Positions 14,583 through 22,570 are shown, counted from the first letter of the stretch. The stretch: 22,586 bases of DNA from Methanobacteriota archaeon (GCA_016207545.1 JACQPO010000235.1:1-22586), one strand, 5' to 3'. Translations and numbers: made by a program. The notes: generated by a model not told the origin, from the letters alone.

Positions 14583-15835
14583 GATTCCTCGAGCCCGAAC
14601 AGTTTGGCGGCGGTCCGCAGGGTCTCTTCGTCCCGCTCCCGGGCCGCGCGCTTCAAGGCCTGCGTCGGTTCCGCGAGTAGCCGGTTTGCGAAGCTCTCGA
14701 GCATCGCGCGGACGGCGTCTCGTTGATCCGGGGCAAGACCGTCCACCTTTCGCAGGAATTCCTCGAACTCCTTGTCGCGCAGGCTTCGCACCTTCAGGTA
14801 CAGCCGCCGCGCGATTTCCTCCGCGGGACGTTCGATCGTCTTGCCGAGGAACGCGGTGAGATCGTCTTCGACGAGCCGTTCTGCTGCCTGCACCTCCGCG
14901 AACCGTCGCTCCAAGTTTTCTCGCGCGAGCTCTCGCAACCCGTCGATGTTCCGCAGCTCCACGCCCGGTAGCTCCACGACCCCCTCGTCGATTGTGCGCG
15001 GGTTGCTGATGTCGATGATTAGCAGGGGTTCGACGCGGCTCGCCTTCGCGAGCATGCGCTGCAGTTCCTCCTTCGACAGGACGACGTGGGGCGCCCCGGT
15101 CGCGCTGATGATCACGTCGCTCGCCGGGACGTACTTGGGCATCTCCTCAAACGTGATCGCGATGCCGTTCAGCTCCTTCGCCAGCTCCACGGCCCGCTCG
15201 TGGCTCCGGTTCGCCACGAAAATTGCCTTCAGCTTCCACCGCGCAAGCGCCTTCGCGACGAGGGTCGCGGTCTCGCCGGCCCCAAGGACGAGGACAACAC
15301 GCCCCGTGAGATCGCCGAGGAAGCGCACGGCGAGGTCGACCGCCGCGCTGCCGATGGACACGGAGCCCTCGTTGACCGCGGTCTCCGTGCGCACGCGTTT
15401 CCCGACCGCGATCGCCTTCCGGAATGCGCGATCCAACGTCGGGCCGAGGCTCCCCTCCGCCCGCGCGAACCCGAGCGCGTCCTTGACCTGTCCGAGGATC
15501 TGGTCTTCACCCACGATCATGGAGTCGAGCCCGCCCGCAACGCGGAACAGATGGTGGATGGAGTCCGTCCCCTCGAGGAACTGGACGGCGCCGTTCAGCT
15601 CGTTCGGCAGGAAATTCGCCGTGAGCGTCTCGAGGCTGCGTCGCCCTTCGGTGAGGTTATCCACGGCGGCGTACAGCTCGACGCGGTTGCACGTCTTCAG
15701 GATCGCGACTTCGCGGACGCTCGGCAAGGCGCGCACGGCCGCGAGGAGGGACTTCGCCTCCTTCGACGTTACGAGCTCGAGTTGCTCGATGTCCACCCAA
15801 CGATGCGTGACGTGGGCACTGACGACGGGGAGCAC
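14579..15835 (-). CDS. hemA: Glutamyl-tRNA reductase
   Basis: Reduces glutamyl-tRNA(Glu) to glutamate-1-semialdehyde with NADPH, the committed step of the C5 route. The chosen start, GTG 15835, gives 418 residues. The open frame extends far upstream into hemD without family-like sequence. Catalytic Cys49 lies in LKTCNRVELYA, followed by MIVGEDQILGQVKDAL and the NADPH-binding VLVLGAGETATLVAKAL. The C-terminal dimerisation helices end near hemB. A TATA-like box (15874-15882) overlaps the hemD stop, predicting a leader of about 17 bases. The gap to hemD is 37 bases. Other starts are possible, because no clear Shine-Dalgarno is present. Confidence 0.95.
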   Translation of the reverse strand: MLPVVSAHVTHRWVDIEQLELVTSKEAKSLLAAVRALPSVREVAILKTCNRVELYAAVDNLTEGRRSLETLTANFLPNELNGAVQFLEGTDSIHHLFRVAGGLDSMIVGEDQILGQVKDALGFARAEGSLGPTLDRAFRKAIAVGKRVRTETAVNEGSVSIGSAAVDLAVRFLGDLTGRVVLVLGAGETATLVAKALARWKLKAIFVANRSHERAVELAKELNGIAITFEEMPKYVPASDVIISATGAPHVVLSKEELQRMLAKASRVEPLLIIDISNPRTIDEGVVELPGVELRNIDGLRELARENLERRFAEVQAAERLVEDDLTAFLGKTIERPAEEIARRLYLKVRSLRDKEFEEFLRKVDGLAPDQRDAVRAMLESFANRLLAEPTQALKRAARERDEETLRTAAKLFGLEES

Positions 15836-15872
15836 GACAGGCCCTCGGAGGTGGGTGCCAAGACACGTGATG

Positions 15873-16697
15873 CTACTTAAGGCTTGACCGCCGCCATTCA
15901 ACATTTCGCATGCTTGCCAGCGCGTCCAACAGGTCTTCGAAAGTCGCCTTCGGCGGTGCGACCGCCACGGAGATGCCCTCGCCTTCGAGCGTCTCCTTCG
16001 TCGGCCCTCCGATTGCCGCAACCGTCGCGCGCGACAAGGACGCGCGCACGGCCTCTTCCATGCCCAGTGTCGCCGCGAGTTCCAGGAAGTTGTGGACCGT
16101 TTTCGAGCTCAGGAATGCGAACACGTCGACCTCGCCGCGGGCGACGCGGTCGAAGAACGCCCTCGCGGGCGCGAGGTCGTCCGGGAGGCCCACGTCGTAC
16201 AACGGGACATCCCTCACACGGTAGCCGAGGGAGCGCAGTCCCTCGGGCAGTTCCGGCGATCCCTGGCCGCTTCGCAGCAACGCGACGCGCCTCCCGGGGA
16301 CGCCCGTGCGCTCGAAGTGTTCCACGAGCCCGCGCGAGCTAAACTCCAGGGGGACCTCGGCCTGAACGCCGAAGTGTTCGAGCGCCCTCCGCGTGACGGT
16401 CCCGATCGCGACCACGCGGGCCTGGTTCAACGCGTCGCGAAAGTCCTCCCGCTCCATCGTCCGCGTAGCCCCGTGGAACGCGTACGTGACCCCGTTGCTG
16501 CTCGTGAACACGACGACGTCGACCGCACCCTCCTCGAGCGTCTCGAGGAATGCCGCAAACCGGGGCTCGTCCCGAGGCCTCGTCTCGAGCATCGGCACCG
16601 CCAACACCTCGTAGCCGCGCGCCTCCGCAAGGCGGACGGACTCCGGGAGCTTCTCCTTAGGTCGGAAGATCGCGAGGCGCGGACGGCGTTTCACCAC
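15873..16697 (-). CDS. hemD: Uroporphyrinogen-III synthase
   Basis: Cyclises hydroxymethylbilane with inversion of ring D. The family is poorly conserved in sequence, but the 274-residue two-lobed pattern fits: RLAIFRPKEKL at the start, VVVFTSSNGVTYAF (about 61-74) in the first pass, RVALLRSGQGSPELPEGL at the domain crossover, and VFAFLSSKTVHNFLE in the second lobe, followed by AAIGGPTKETLEGEG. The gene begins at GTG 16697, 4 bases after the hemC stop, which is strong context. A second GTG directly follows as codon 2, so either could be used. Identity rests on fold motifs plus position between hemC and hemA. Confidence 0.92.
   Translation of the reverse strand: MVKRRPRLAIFRPKEKLPESVRLAEARGYEVLAVPMLETRPRDEPRFAAFLETLEEGAVDVVVFTSSNGVTYAFHGATRTMEREDFRDALNQARVVAIGTVTRRALEHFGVQAEVPLEFSSRGLVEHFERTGVPGRRVALLRSGQGSPELPEGLRSLGYRVRDVPLYDVGLPDDLAPARAFFDRVARGEVDVFAFLSSKTVHNFLELAATLGMEEAVRASLSRATVAAIGGPTKETLEGEGISVAVAPPKATFEDLLDALASMRNVEWRRSSLK
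15874..15882 (-). promoter_or_regulatory. TATA-like element upstream of hemA
   Basis: CCTTAAGTA on the minus strand overlaps the last codons and stop of hemD and is centred about 43 bases before the proposed hemA GTG. It would give a short leader. It is weaker evidence than at hemL or hemE because it sits partly in coding sequence. Confidence 0.35.
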
Positions 16698-16701
16698 GGA
16701 T

Positions 16702-17613
16702 TCACCCCGCCGCCCGCCGGGCCTCTTCCAACAGGGTGTCCCCGCCCATCATGCGCAACTTCTCGGCAATTTCGTCCGCGTGTACGAGGTGATCTCGCGC
16801 AGACACGGTCTCCCGCACCGCCACCGCCCGTCGCCCATCGAGGGACAGCACGATTGCGTGGATGGTGAGCTGGCTGCCGGACCGCCGCGCGTGGACGCCG
16901 ACGGGCGCGACACACCCCGCTCCGAGCGCCCGCAGCACTTCTCTCTCGGCCTCCACCTCAATCCGCGTCGTTGCGTCGTCGATGCCCTCGAGGAATTCTT
17001 CAAAGCGCGAGCCCTTCTTGCACACGCACGCGACCGCGCCTTGACCCGGCTCCGGCACGAACACGTTGGGGTCGAGTTCCTGGGATGGCGCGTCGATGCG
17101 CAGCCGTCGGAGGCCCGCCGTGGACAGCACGACGCCGTCGTACGCACCTTCACGCCAATTACGAACCCGCGTGGGGACGTTGCCCCGGATGTCCTCGACC
17201 CGGAGGTCCGCCCGCGCGCGGAGCAGCATGGCCTTCCGGCGCACGCTCGACGTGCCGACCTTCGCACCGCGCGGCAGCTCCTCGAGCCGGAAGTCGGACA
17301 CGAGCGCGTCCGTGTACGCGGGCCGCGGGAGGACGGCCGCAAGTGTGAGGTCGGGATGCATCTTCGTAGGCAGGTCCTTGAGGCTGTGGACCGAGACGTC
17401 CGCCTCTCCGCGGAGCACCCTCTCGTCGACCTCCATGACGAACGCGCCCTTGCCGCCGAAATCCTTGAGCGCCGCGTCCTTCAGGACGTCGCCCGATGTC
17501 TTCACGATCGTCTTGTGCAACTCGAGTTCGTCCGGGTACTTCGCCGCCAGCGCGTCCCATACCTCTTGGGCCTGCGCGAGGGCGAGGTCGCTCCCGCGGG
17601 TCGCGAGGATCAT
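16702..17613 (-). CDS. hemC: Hydroxymethylbilane synthase (porphobilinogen deaminase)
   Basis: Polymerises four porphobilinogens into hydroxymethylbilane on a dipyrromethane cofactor. With ATG 17613 the protein has 303 residues and the standard start MILATRGSDLALAQ. Visible are KGAFVMEVDERVL, the VHSLKDLP catalytic loop, VGTSSVRRKAML, RGNVPTRVRNW and the cofactor cysteine in LGAGCVAPVGVHA. ATG 17613 makes an ATGA overlap with the hemL stop. The upstream ATG at 17631 would add MPGTCR and overlap hemL more, so I prefer the shorter form. The gene is coupled to hemL and runs 4 bases from hemD. Confidence 0.96.
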   Translation of the reverse strand: MILATRGSDLALAQAQEVWDALAAKYPDELELHKTIVKTSGDVLKDAALKDFGGKGAFVMEVDERVLRGEADVSVHSLKDLPTKMHPDLTLAAVLPRPAYTDALVSDFRLEELPRGAKVGTSSVRRKAMLLRARADLRVEDIRGNVPTRVRNWREGAYDGVVLSTAGLRRLRIDAPSQELDPNVFVPEPGQGAVACVCKKGSRFEEFLEGIDDATTRIEVEAEREVLRALGAGCVAPVGVHARRSGSQLTIHAIVLSLDGRRAVAVRETVSARDHLVHADEIAEKLRMMGGDTLLEEARRAAG

Positions 17614-18878
17614 CCGGCACGTTCCAGGCATGTTGCGAACGCCTCCAGCGTTGCGTCGACGTCCTTCGCCGTGTGGGCCGTGGACAGGAAGCAGGTCTCG
17701 AACTGCGACGGCGGCAAGTAGACGCGCTCCTCGAGGAGCGCGAGAAACATCCGGTGCCACGCATCGCGATCGCATCGCATCGCATTTTCGTACGTCCGCA
17801 CAGGTTCGGCGGTGCAGAACCATTGGAACATGGACGCGACGCCCTGCACCCGACTCCGGTGCGCGGCGGCGAGCTTCGAGAGCCCCTTCCGCATCCGGTC
17901 CCCGAGCGCGTTCACCCCGTCGAGTCCGGTCCGCTCCAACAGCTCGAGGGTCGCGGATCCCGCGGTCATCGCGAGCGGGTTGCCGCTCGCAGTCCCGGCC
18001 TGGTACACCTTGCCGGCAGGGGCGATGTGTTCCATCAGTTCGCGTGAGCCGCCGAAGGCTCCAATGGGGACCCCGCCGCCGAGGATTTTCCCGAGGGTCG
18101 TGAGGTCGGCGCGCACGCGGTAATGCTGCTGAGCGCCGCCCATCGCCAGGCGAAATCCCGTGATGACCTCGTCGAAGATCAGAAAAACGTCGTGGGCCTG
18201 CGTGAGTTCGCGGACTTCCCGCAGGTACCCGTCCTCCGGCAGGATGACCCCCGCGTTGCCGACCACGGGTTCAAGGATGACCGCCGCCACATCGCGCGCG
18301 TTGGCGGTGATGGCGGCACGCATCGCGTCGGCGTCGTTAAACGGGACGACGATCGTATGCTTCGCGGCGTCCCCGAGCACCCCGTCGGAGCTCGGCGTCC
18401 CGAACGTCGTCGCACCGCTGCCCGCCGCCACGAGCACGGCGTCGTGCGCCCCGTGGTATGCGCCCGTCGTCTTCACGATTTTCCGGCGCCCCGCTGCGCC
18501 CCGGGCGAGGCGGATGGCGTGCATCGTCGCTTCCGTCCCGGAGTTCACGAATCGCATCATTTCTACGGAGGGGAAGTGGCGCCGCACTCGTTCCGCCAAT
18601 TCCAACTCGGGTTCGCTTGGCGCTCCGAAGTTCCATCCGTGCTCGAGTTGCTCCCGAACGCGCTCGATCACGTACGGGTGGGCGTGTCCGAGGATGAGCG
18701 GGCCGAACGCGAGACAGAAGTCCACGTATCGGTTTTCGTCGACGTCGTACACGTACGCGCCGCGCCCTTTCCGGAGGAACCGGGGATACGGGGCGAATGC
18801 ACGCACGGGGCTCGAGACCCCCGCGGGGAAGAGGGCGCGCGCCTTGCGGTACAGCGCCTGGGAACGGCTCGAGCGCAC
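17610..18878 (-). CDS. hemL: Glutamate-1-semialdehyde 2,1-aminomutase
   Basis: PLP enzyme that converts glutamate-1-semialdehyde to 5-aminolevulinate. It is the second C5-pathway step and first gene of the hem block. The frame is open far upstream, but family-like sequence begins at SQALYRKARALFPAGVSSPV. GTG 18878 is the start that fits both this and a TATA-like box exactly 26 bases before it, giving 422 residues and a leaderless mRNA. PLP-binding Lys264 is in TLGKILGGGVPIGAFGG, Asp236 in IFDEVITGF, and the substrate/PLP loop is VNSGTEATMHAIRLARG. Residue positions agree closely with characterised enzymes (catalytic Lys265 in E. coli), which supports the start. Confidence 0.95.
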   Translation of the reverse strand: MRSSRSQALYRKARALFPAGVSSPVRAFAPYPRFLRKGRGAYVYDVDENRYVDFCLAFGPLILGHAHPYVIERVREQLEHGWNFGAPSEPELELAERVRRHFPSVEMMRFVNSGTEATMHAIRLARGAAGRRKIVKTTGAYHGAHDAVLVAAGSGATTFGTPSSDGVLGDAAKHTIVVPFNDADAMRAAITANARDVAAVILEPVVGNAGVILPEDGYLREVRELTQAHDVFLIFDEVITGFRLAMGGAQQHYRVRADLTTLGKILGGGVPIGAFGGSRELMEHIAPAGKVYQAGTASGNPLAMTAGSATLELLERTGLDGVNALGDRMRKGLSKLAAAHRSRVQGVASMFQWFCTAEPVRTYENAMRCDRDAWHRMFLALLEERVYLPPSQFETCFLSTAHTAKDVDATLEAFATCLERAG

Positions 18879-18898
18879 GTCGGGACGATGGCCCTCCG

Positions 18899-18909
18899 CG
18901 TTATACGTT
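18899..18909 (-). promoter_or_regulatory. TATA-like promoter of hemL and the hem block
   Basis: AACGTATAACG on the minus strand, centred 26 bases before the hemL GTG at 18878, is an ideal archaeal leaderless arrangement. It lies in the 55-base gap after the MATE gene stop (18934). It probably drives hemL-hemC-hemD and, by read-through, hemA-hemB. Confidence 0.6.
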
Positions 18910-18933
18910 TTTGGCGGCGGTCCGACCAGGCCG

Positions 18934-20307
18934 CTAGACGACCGCCGCCTTCCAGGCCCCGCCGTTGAACCGCTGCACGACGATGAGGGACCGCAGGTAG
19001 TACTCGACGGGAAGCGCAACCCAGATTCCCAGGATCCCCAGTCCCAACGTGTATCCCAAGAACGCGGAGAGCGGGAGGCGCACGGCGTATGTGCCGACGA
19101 GGGACGCGTACAGGGGCCACTTCGTGTCGCCCGCGCCGCGCAGGGAACCGGACAGGGTGAAGAACAGTCCGACCGCAGGGATCGAGGTCGCGTGGAGGCG
19201 GATGAACAGGACCGCGAGGTCGACCGCCTCCCCCGGCTCCGCGAACGCAAGGGCAATCCACGGCGCGAAGATGAAATTGAACAAGGCGATGGCGCCCATG
19301 ATCGCGATCGACATCTTCGTGGACTCCCGGGCGCTACGGTCCGCGCGGTCCGGGAGCTTCGCCCCCAGATTCTGCCCGACGAGCGCGGACGAAGCGATGC
19401 TCAGCCCCAGCCCTGGCATGAACGCGAACGACTGCACGCGGAGGCCGATCTGGTGGGCGGCGACGGCGGCCTCCCCGAACGTCACAACCATCACGATCCA
19501 GATGAGGATGCCGATCTGGAACGCGAGCTGTTCCGTTGCGGCCGGGACGCCGATCCGCAGAATGCGCCGAATCGTGGTCCAGTTTGCGAAGGGCTTCTCC
19601 CGATCGATTCCGATCTTCACGCGGTGGTCCACGAACAGGCCGAGGAACACCATCGCACCGACGAAATACGAGATGGAAGTCCCGATGGCCGCGCCGCGCA
19701 CCCCGAGTGCAGGGAAACCGAAGTTCCCGAAGATCAACGTGTAGTTGATTCCGAAATTCACGACGTTCTCGAGCGCCCCGATGATCAACGGCGTCCGTGT
19801 GTCGCCTGCGGCGCGCAGCGCTGCGTTCGAGATGAAAATGACGAACAGGAATGGCACGGAAAGAAAGATGATTGCCACATAATCGGCGGCCATCGTCTGG
19901 ATCTGCGCGGTCGGCGAGAACGGGGCGACGAGGTAGGGCGCGAAGAAGATGCCGACGAGGACGAGCGGGATGGACAGGAGGGCGCCCGCTACAAGGCTCT
20001 GGAACAGGAAGTGGTCCGCCTCGTGTTTGTTCTTCGCCCCGATGGCGCGGGCCACGAGGGCGATCGTCCCGGCCGTGATGCCAATCATCACGGTGAACGT
20101 GAAGAACACGAGGTTGCCACCGATGCCCACGGCGGCGATCTCTGCGACGCCGATGCGGCCGACCATGATCAGGTCGATCGTCGTCGCGAGAACCTGGAGG
20201 AAGTTCGACACGATTACGGGCCACGCCAGGCTGAGGATTGCGCGACGCAGGCCCTTCCGCTCGTCGGTCGCCGCCGACAACGCGGGGCGGAACCGCGTTC
20301 CCGGCAA
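18934..20307 (-). CDS. MATE family multidrug/toxin efflux transporter
   Basis: Cytoplasmic-membrane antiporter of the NorM-like MATE family, using an H+ or Na+ gradient to export cationic compounds. 457 residues with about twelve hydrophobic spans in two homologous halves. Characteristic segments are LSLAWPVIVSNFLQVL, TIDLIMVGRIGVAEIAAVGI in TM1-2 and AALRAAGDTRTPLIIG, with the second-half echoes VPAATEQLAFQIGI and GSLRGAGDTKWPLY. The start is probably TTG 20307, 29 bases from a TATA-like box, so a near-leaderless rare-codon start. It sits just upstream of hemL in the same direction, 55 bases apart, and might export a compound linked to porphyrin stress. That link is inference only. Confidence 0.93.
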   Translation of the reverse strand: MPGTRFRPALSAATDERKGLRRAILSLAWPVIVSNFLQVLATTIDLIMVGRIGVAEIAAVGIGGNLVFFTFTVMIGITAGTIALVARAIGAKNKHEADHFLFQSLVAGALLSIPLVLVGIFFAPYLVAPFSPTAQIQTMAADYVAIIFLSVPFLFVIFISNAALRAAGDTRTPLIIGALENVVNFGINYTLIFGNFGFPALGVRGAAIGTSISYFVGAMVFLGLFVDHRVKIGIDREKPFANWTTIRRILRIGVPAATEQLAFQIGILIWIVMVVTFGEAAVAAHQIGLRVQSFAFMPGLGLSIASSALVGQNLGAKLPDRADRSARESTKMSIAIMGAIALFNFIFAPWIALAFAEPGEAVDLAVLFIRLHATSIPAVGLFFTLSGSLRGAGDTKWPLYASLVGTYAVRLPLSAFLGYTLGLGILGIWVALPVEYYLRSLIVVQRFNGGAWKAAVV

Positions 20308-20330
20308 GAACGTTGCGGACCGGTTCGCGC

Positions 20331-20340
20331 GCCTTTATCC
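20331..20340. promoter_or_regulatory. Shared TATA-like element between divergent MATE and MFS genes
   Basis: GCCTTTATCC on the plus strand reads as CTTTATCC toward the MFS gene (30 bases before its GTG) and GGATAAAGG toward the MATE gene (29 bases before its TTG). The two starts are only 57 bases apart and no second TATA-like element is visible in the gap. One element may therefore serve both genes, with the plus orientation the better TATA match. Confidence 0.45.
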
Positions 20341-20364
20341 GAGCCGCCACCATCGCGCGGGACC

Positions 20365-21615
20365 GTGCTCAGCGGTCGCCGGCTCGCCCTGCTGCCCCGC
20401 GGCAACGTCGGGGTCATCTCCGTTCGGAATTTCCTCACGGGGATGTACGAGACGATGGTCGGCTTCGTGCTGCAGCCGTTCGTCCTCGGGTTCGGCGGCG
20501 GCGTGACGCTCGTGGGGATCATGCAGGCGTTGGCCGGGCGCGTCAGCGGACTCGTGAGCGCGCTCGTGCAGCCATTTGGCGGCTATCTCGCGGACGTTCG
20601 GGGCCGCCGGGCGGTTGCGCTGCTCGGGAGCGGGTTCGCGATCGTCGCGATGGCGCTCTTCGTCTTGGCGGCGATCTTCCAGCGCGAGCCGTGGGCGTTG
20701 GCCCTCGTCGTCCCTGCGTTCGTCTCCATGGCCCTCAGCCTCGTCGCGTCGCCGGCGCTGCAGTCGGTCATTGCGGAGTCCGCGGAGCCCGCCCGGCGCG
20801 TGTCCGCGTACGCGACCGCCATCTTCTTCTGGGTCCTCCCGGGGGCAGTGCTTGCGATCCCCGGCGGCGTCATCGCGGACCGGCTCGGCTACGGCGCCGT
20901 GTTCGGCATCGCCTTCGGATTTGAAGCCGCGAACCTGGTCCTGTTCTGGCACTTCCTCCGGGAGACCGCCACGCCCGGCCACATCCATCCGTGGCGCGAG
21001 CGGCTCGCCCGCAGCCTTCGACCGCCGCAGGAGGTTCGCGGCCTGTTCGTCATCGTCGCCCTCGACGCCTTCGCGTGGGGCCTTGCGGCGGGCATCATCT
21101 ACGGGCTGACGGCGAGCGAGTTCGGGTTTTCGAACGCGCAGCTCGGCGCGATCGCGGCCTCGTGGTCGCTCTTCTTCGCGATCTTCCTGCCGCCGACGGC
21201 CCTGTTCGTGAACCGGTTCGGACTCAAGCGCTCCATCCTGTTCTCCGAGTTCCTCGGCGTGCCGATTATGATCGGATGGTTGTTCTCGAGCCGGATCGAG
21301 CACTTCGTCCTGATGGGCGCGTTGAACGGCCTGACCGCGGCGACGTGGGTCCCCGCGGTGCAGACGTACGTCGCGAACTGGACGACCAAGGAGCGACGCG
21401 CGGAGGTGCTCGGCAGCTTGGCGGCGTTCCGGGGCCTCGTCGCGTTTCCCGCGCCCTTCCTTGGCGGCCTGTTGTACGACTCCCTCGGATACCCGGCGCC
21501 GCTCCTCGCGAACCTCGTCGGGGCCATTGCAACGACGGCGGCAATCGCCCTGCTCCTCCGGGACCCCCCGCAGGCGGGAATCGAGACGTCTAGCCCCAGA
21601 ACTCGTCCTCCGTGA
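20365..21615 (+). CDS. Major facilitator superfamily transporter
   Basis: 416-residue integral membrane protein with about twelve hydrophobic spans. After TM2 it has a motif-A-like loop, GGYLADVRGRRAV, with the second-half equivalent reduced (LFVNRFGLKRSI). A long cytoplasmic loop (about residues 198-218, rich in R/E/H) separates the halves. The frame is open for a long way upstream over the MATE gene, but transporter-like sequence begins after GTG 20365, which follows a TATA-like box by 30 bases. Substrate is not deducible; drug or sugar efflux are both possible. Its last 26 bases overlap the convergent small gene. Confidence 0.9.
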   Translation: MLSGRRLALLPRGNVGVISVRNFLTGMYETMVGFVLQPFVLGFGGGVTLVGIMQALAGRVSGLVSALVQPFGGYLADVRGRRAVALLGSGFAIVAMALFVLAAIFQREPWALALVVPAFVSMALSLVASPALQSVIAESAEPARRVSAYATAIFFWVLPGAVLAIPGGVIADRLGYGAVFGIAFGFEAANLVLFWHFLRETATPGHIHPWRERLARSLRPPQEVRGLFVIVALDAFAWGLAAGIIYGLTASEFGFSNAQLGAIAASWSLFFAIFLPPTALFVNRFGLKRSILFSEFLGVPIMIGWLFSSRIEHFVLMGALNGLTAATWVPAVQTYVANWTTKERRAEVLGSLAAFRGLVAFPAPFLGGLLYDSLGYPAPLLANLVGAIATTAAIALLLRDPPQAGIETSSPRTRPP

Positions 21616-21862
21616 CTCCGATCTCGTAGCTCGCGGGTTCGATGGGGATTTTGTTCTCCGCCACCCACGGCAGGAACTCGCGTCCACTCCGACCGATGTT
21701 TCCCGACTTCGTCCAGAACAGCCACAGCAGGTCGGCGTCCTGCGCGTAGTAAGGACCGTCGACCTTCTCGCCGTTCTTTTTCGCGAGCTCCTCGAGCTTC
21801 TTCTTCACCTTTTCGAGCTGGTCCCGTGTGCCGCTGAAGTTCGCCTTCCAGATGATCAGCAT
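21590..21862 (-). CDS. 90-residue conserved-looking hypothetical protein
   Basis: A small soluble protein, MLIIWKANFSG at the start, a charged amphipathic helix (TRDQLEKVKKKLEELAKK), then DADLLWLFWTKSG and a tail ending TEDEFWG. The strand-helix-strand pattern suits a small dimeric alpha/beta (ferredoxin-like) fold of the EthD or DUF3303 kind, but no match is claimed. A clear Shine-Dalgarno, GGGGAGGTT, lies 4-5 bases before ATG 21862, unusual in this window where most genes lack one, and confirms the start. The 3' end overlaps the MFS gene by 26 bases on the opposite strand. No operon partner is evident. Confidence 0.75.
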   Translation of the reverse strand: MLIIWKANFSGTRDQLEKVKKKLEELAKKNGEKVDGPYYAQDADLLWLFWTKSGNIGRSGREFLPWVAENKIPIEPASYEIGVTEDEFWG

Positions 21863-21963
21863 GGGAACCTCCCCGCCCGGGGACGTGCGTAGGGCGCCAA
21901 AAGCTTACCCATCCCGCATCGGAACGGAGCTCGCCGCCGAACCCGTTCCACGACCAGAGCCCG

Positions 21964-22260
21964 CTACTGCCACGAAATCCAAAACAAGACCGAAAACCCG
22001 ATGAGTTGCGCGACGTTCAAGGCCAACATCGGCATCGACACGGACGGGCCGTAGCCCGCCGCGGCCATCGACATGTACAGGGCTATGGCCGCGATGTTCT
22101 GCACGAGGAACAACACCGCGAAGAACACGAGCCCTATCGAGAACGTGCTCCGGATTGCGCGGAAGTTCCTCGCGTACACGAGCAGCAGACCGGACAACAC
22201 TAGGATGCTCACTGCGCTCATCACCATATTTGCTAACCAGAAACTAATGTGGAGCGTCAT
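21964..22260 (-). CDS. Small membrane protein with three predicted spans, paired with a winged-helix regulator
   Basis: 98 residues from ATG 22260, chosen over the upstream ATG 22296 because a Shine-Dalgarno GAGGTG (22268-22273) lies 7 bases before it. Three hydrophobic spans are visible: about 10-28 (MVMSAVSILVLSGLLLVYA), 38-62 (FSIGLVFFAVLFLVQNIAAI) and 76-96 (MLALNVAQLIGFSVLFWI). A short basic loop RNFRAIR lies between the first two. It overlaps the end of the regulator gene by 17 bases, so the two are co-translated. Small membrane proteins next to ArsR-like regulators recur in archaea, and the pair may form a one-gene sensor plus regulator. The function is unknown. Confidence 0.75.
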   Translation of the reverse strand: MTLHISFWLANMVMSAVSILVLSGLLLVYARNFRAIRSTFSIGLVFFAVLFLVQNIAAIALYMSMAAAGYGPSVSMPMLALNVAQLIGFSVLFWISWQ

Positions 22261-22570
22261 CTGTTCGCACCTCGCTGACCCTTCTCGCCTCTTCATGTAC
22301 CTTTTCCCAAATCTCGAGGAAGTCCTCGTAGTGGAACTGGAGCCGTGGCGTCAGGAAGTACAACGTCCCGTAGGTCTGGTGGCGGGACGCCATCACGATG
22401 TTGTTCTCGATCAACACCTTCAGGTGGTGTCGCACGGTCTTGTAGTCGAGCTGCAGCGCGGCCGCGAGGGCGTTTGCGTTGTACGGACGGTCGTGAAGCA
22501 AGTGGATAATTTTTGCACGGTTCAGCCCACCCCGCGTCCCGACGATCAGATGCCACAGCCGTTTGTCCAC
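22244..22570 (-). CDS. ArsR-like winged-helix transcriptional regulator
   Basis: 108 residues from GTG 22570: MDKRLWHLIVGTRGG, NRAKIIHLLHDRPYNANALA, the recognition helix LDYKTVRHHLKVLIENN and a beta-wing (VMASRHQTYGTLYFL), then a helical tail LEIWEKVHEEARR. This is an archaeal ArsR/HTH_20-type DNA-binding domain without metal-ligand cysteines. The frame stays open past the start to the window edge, so an upstream start cannot be excluded, though MDKRLW is a natural beginning for this group. The stop TAG lies inside the following membrane-protein gene. It probably regulates that pair, which is inference from overlap. Confidence 0.83.
   Translation of the reverse strand: MDKRLWHLIVGTRGGLNRAKIIHLLHDRPYNANALAAALQLDYKTVRHHLKVLIENNIVMASRHQTYGTLYFLTPRLQFHYEDFLEIWEKVHEEARRVSEVRTDDAPH

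Noticed and set aside
15836..16021. Upstream extension of the hemA frame into hemD
   Set aside because: It is low-complexity, Arg-rich and antifamilial. The conserved GluTR sequence starts after GTG 15835.
18879..19256. Upstream extension of the hemL frame over the MATE gene
   Set aside because: The added sequence is arginine/serine-rich shadow. GTG 18878 matches both the family start and the TATA-like box at the right spacing.
18160..20364. Very long plus-strand open frame continuous with the MFS gene
   Set aside because: Its translation before GTG 20365 is Arg/Asp/Glu-rich antisense of hemL and MATE, without domains. Only the part from 20365 on is a transporter.
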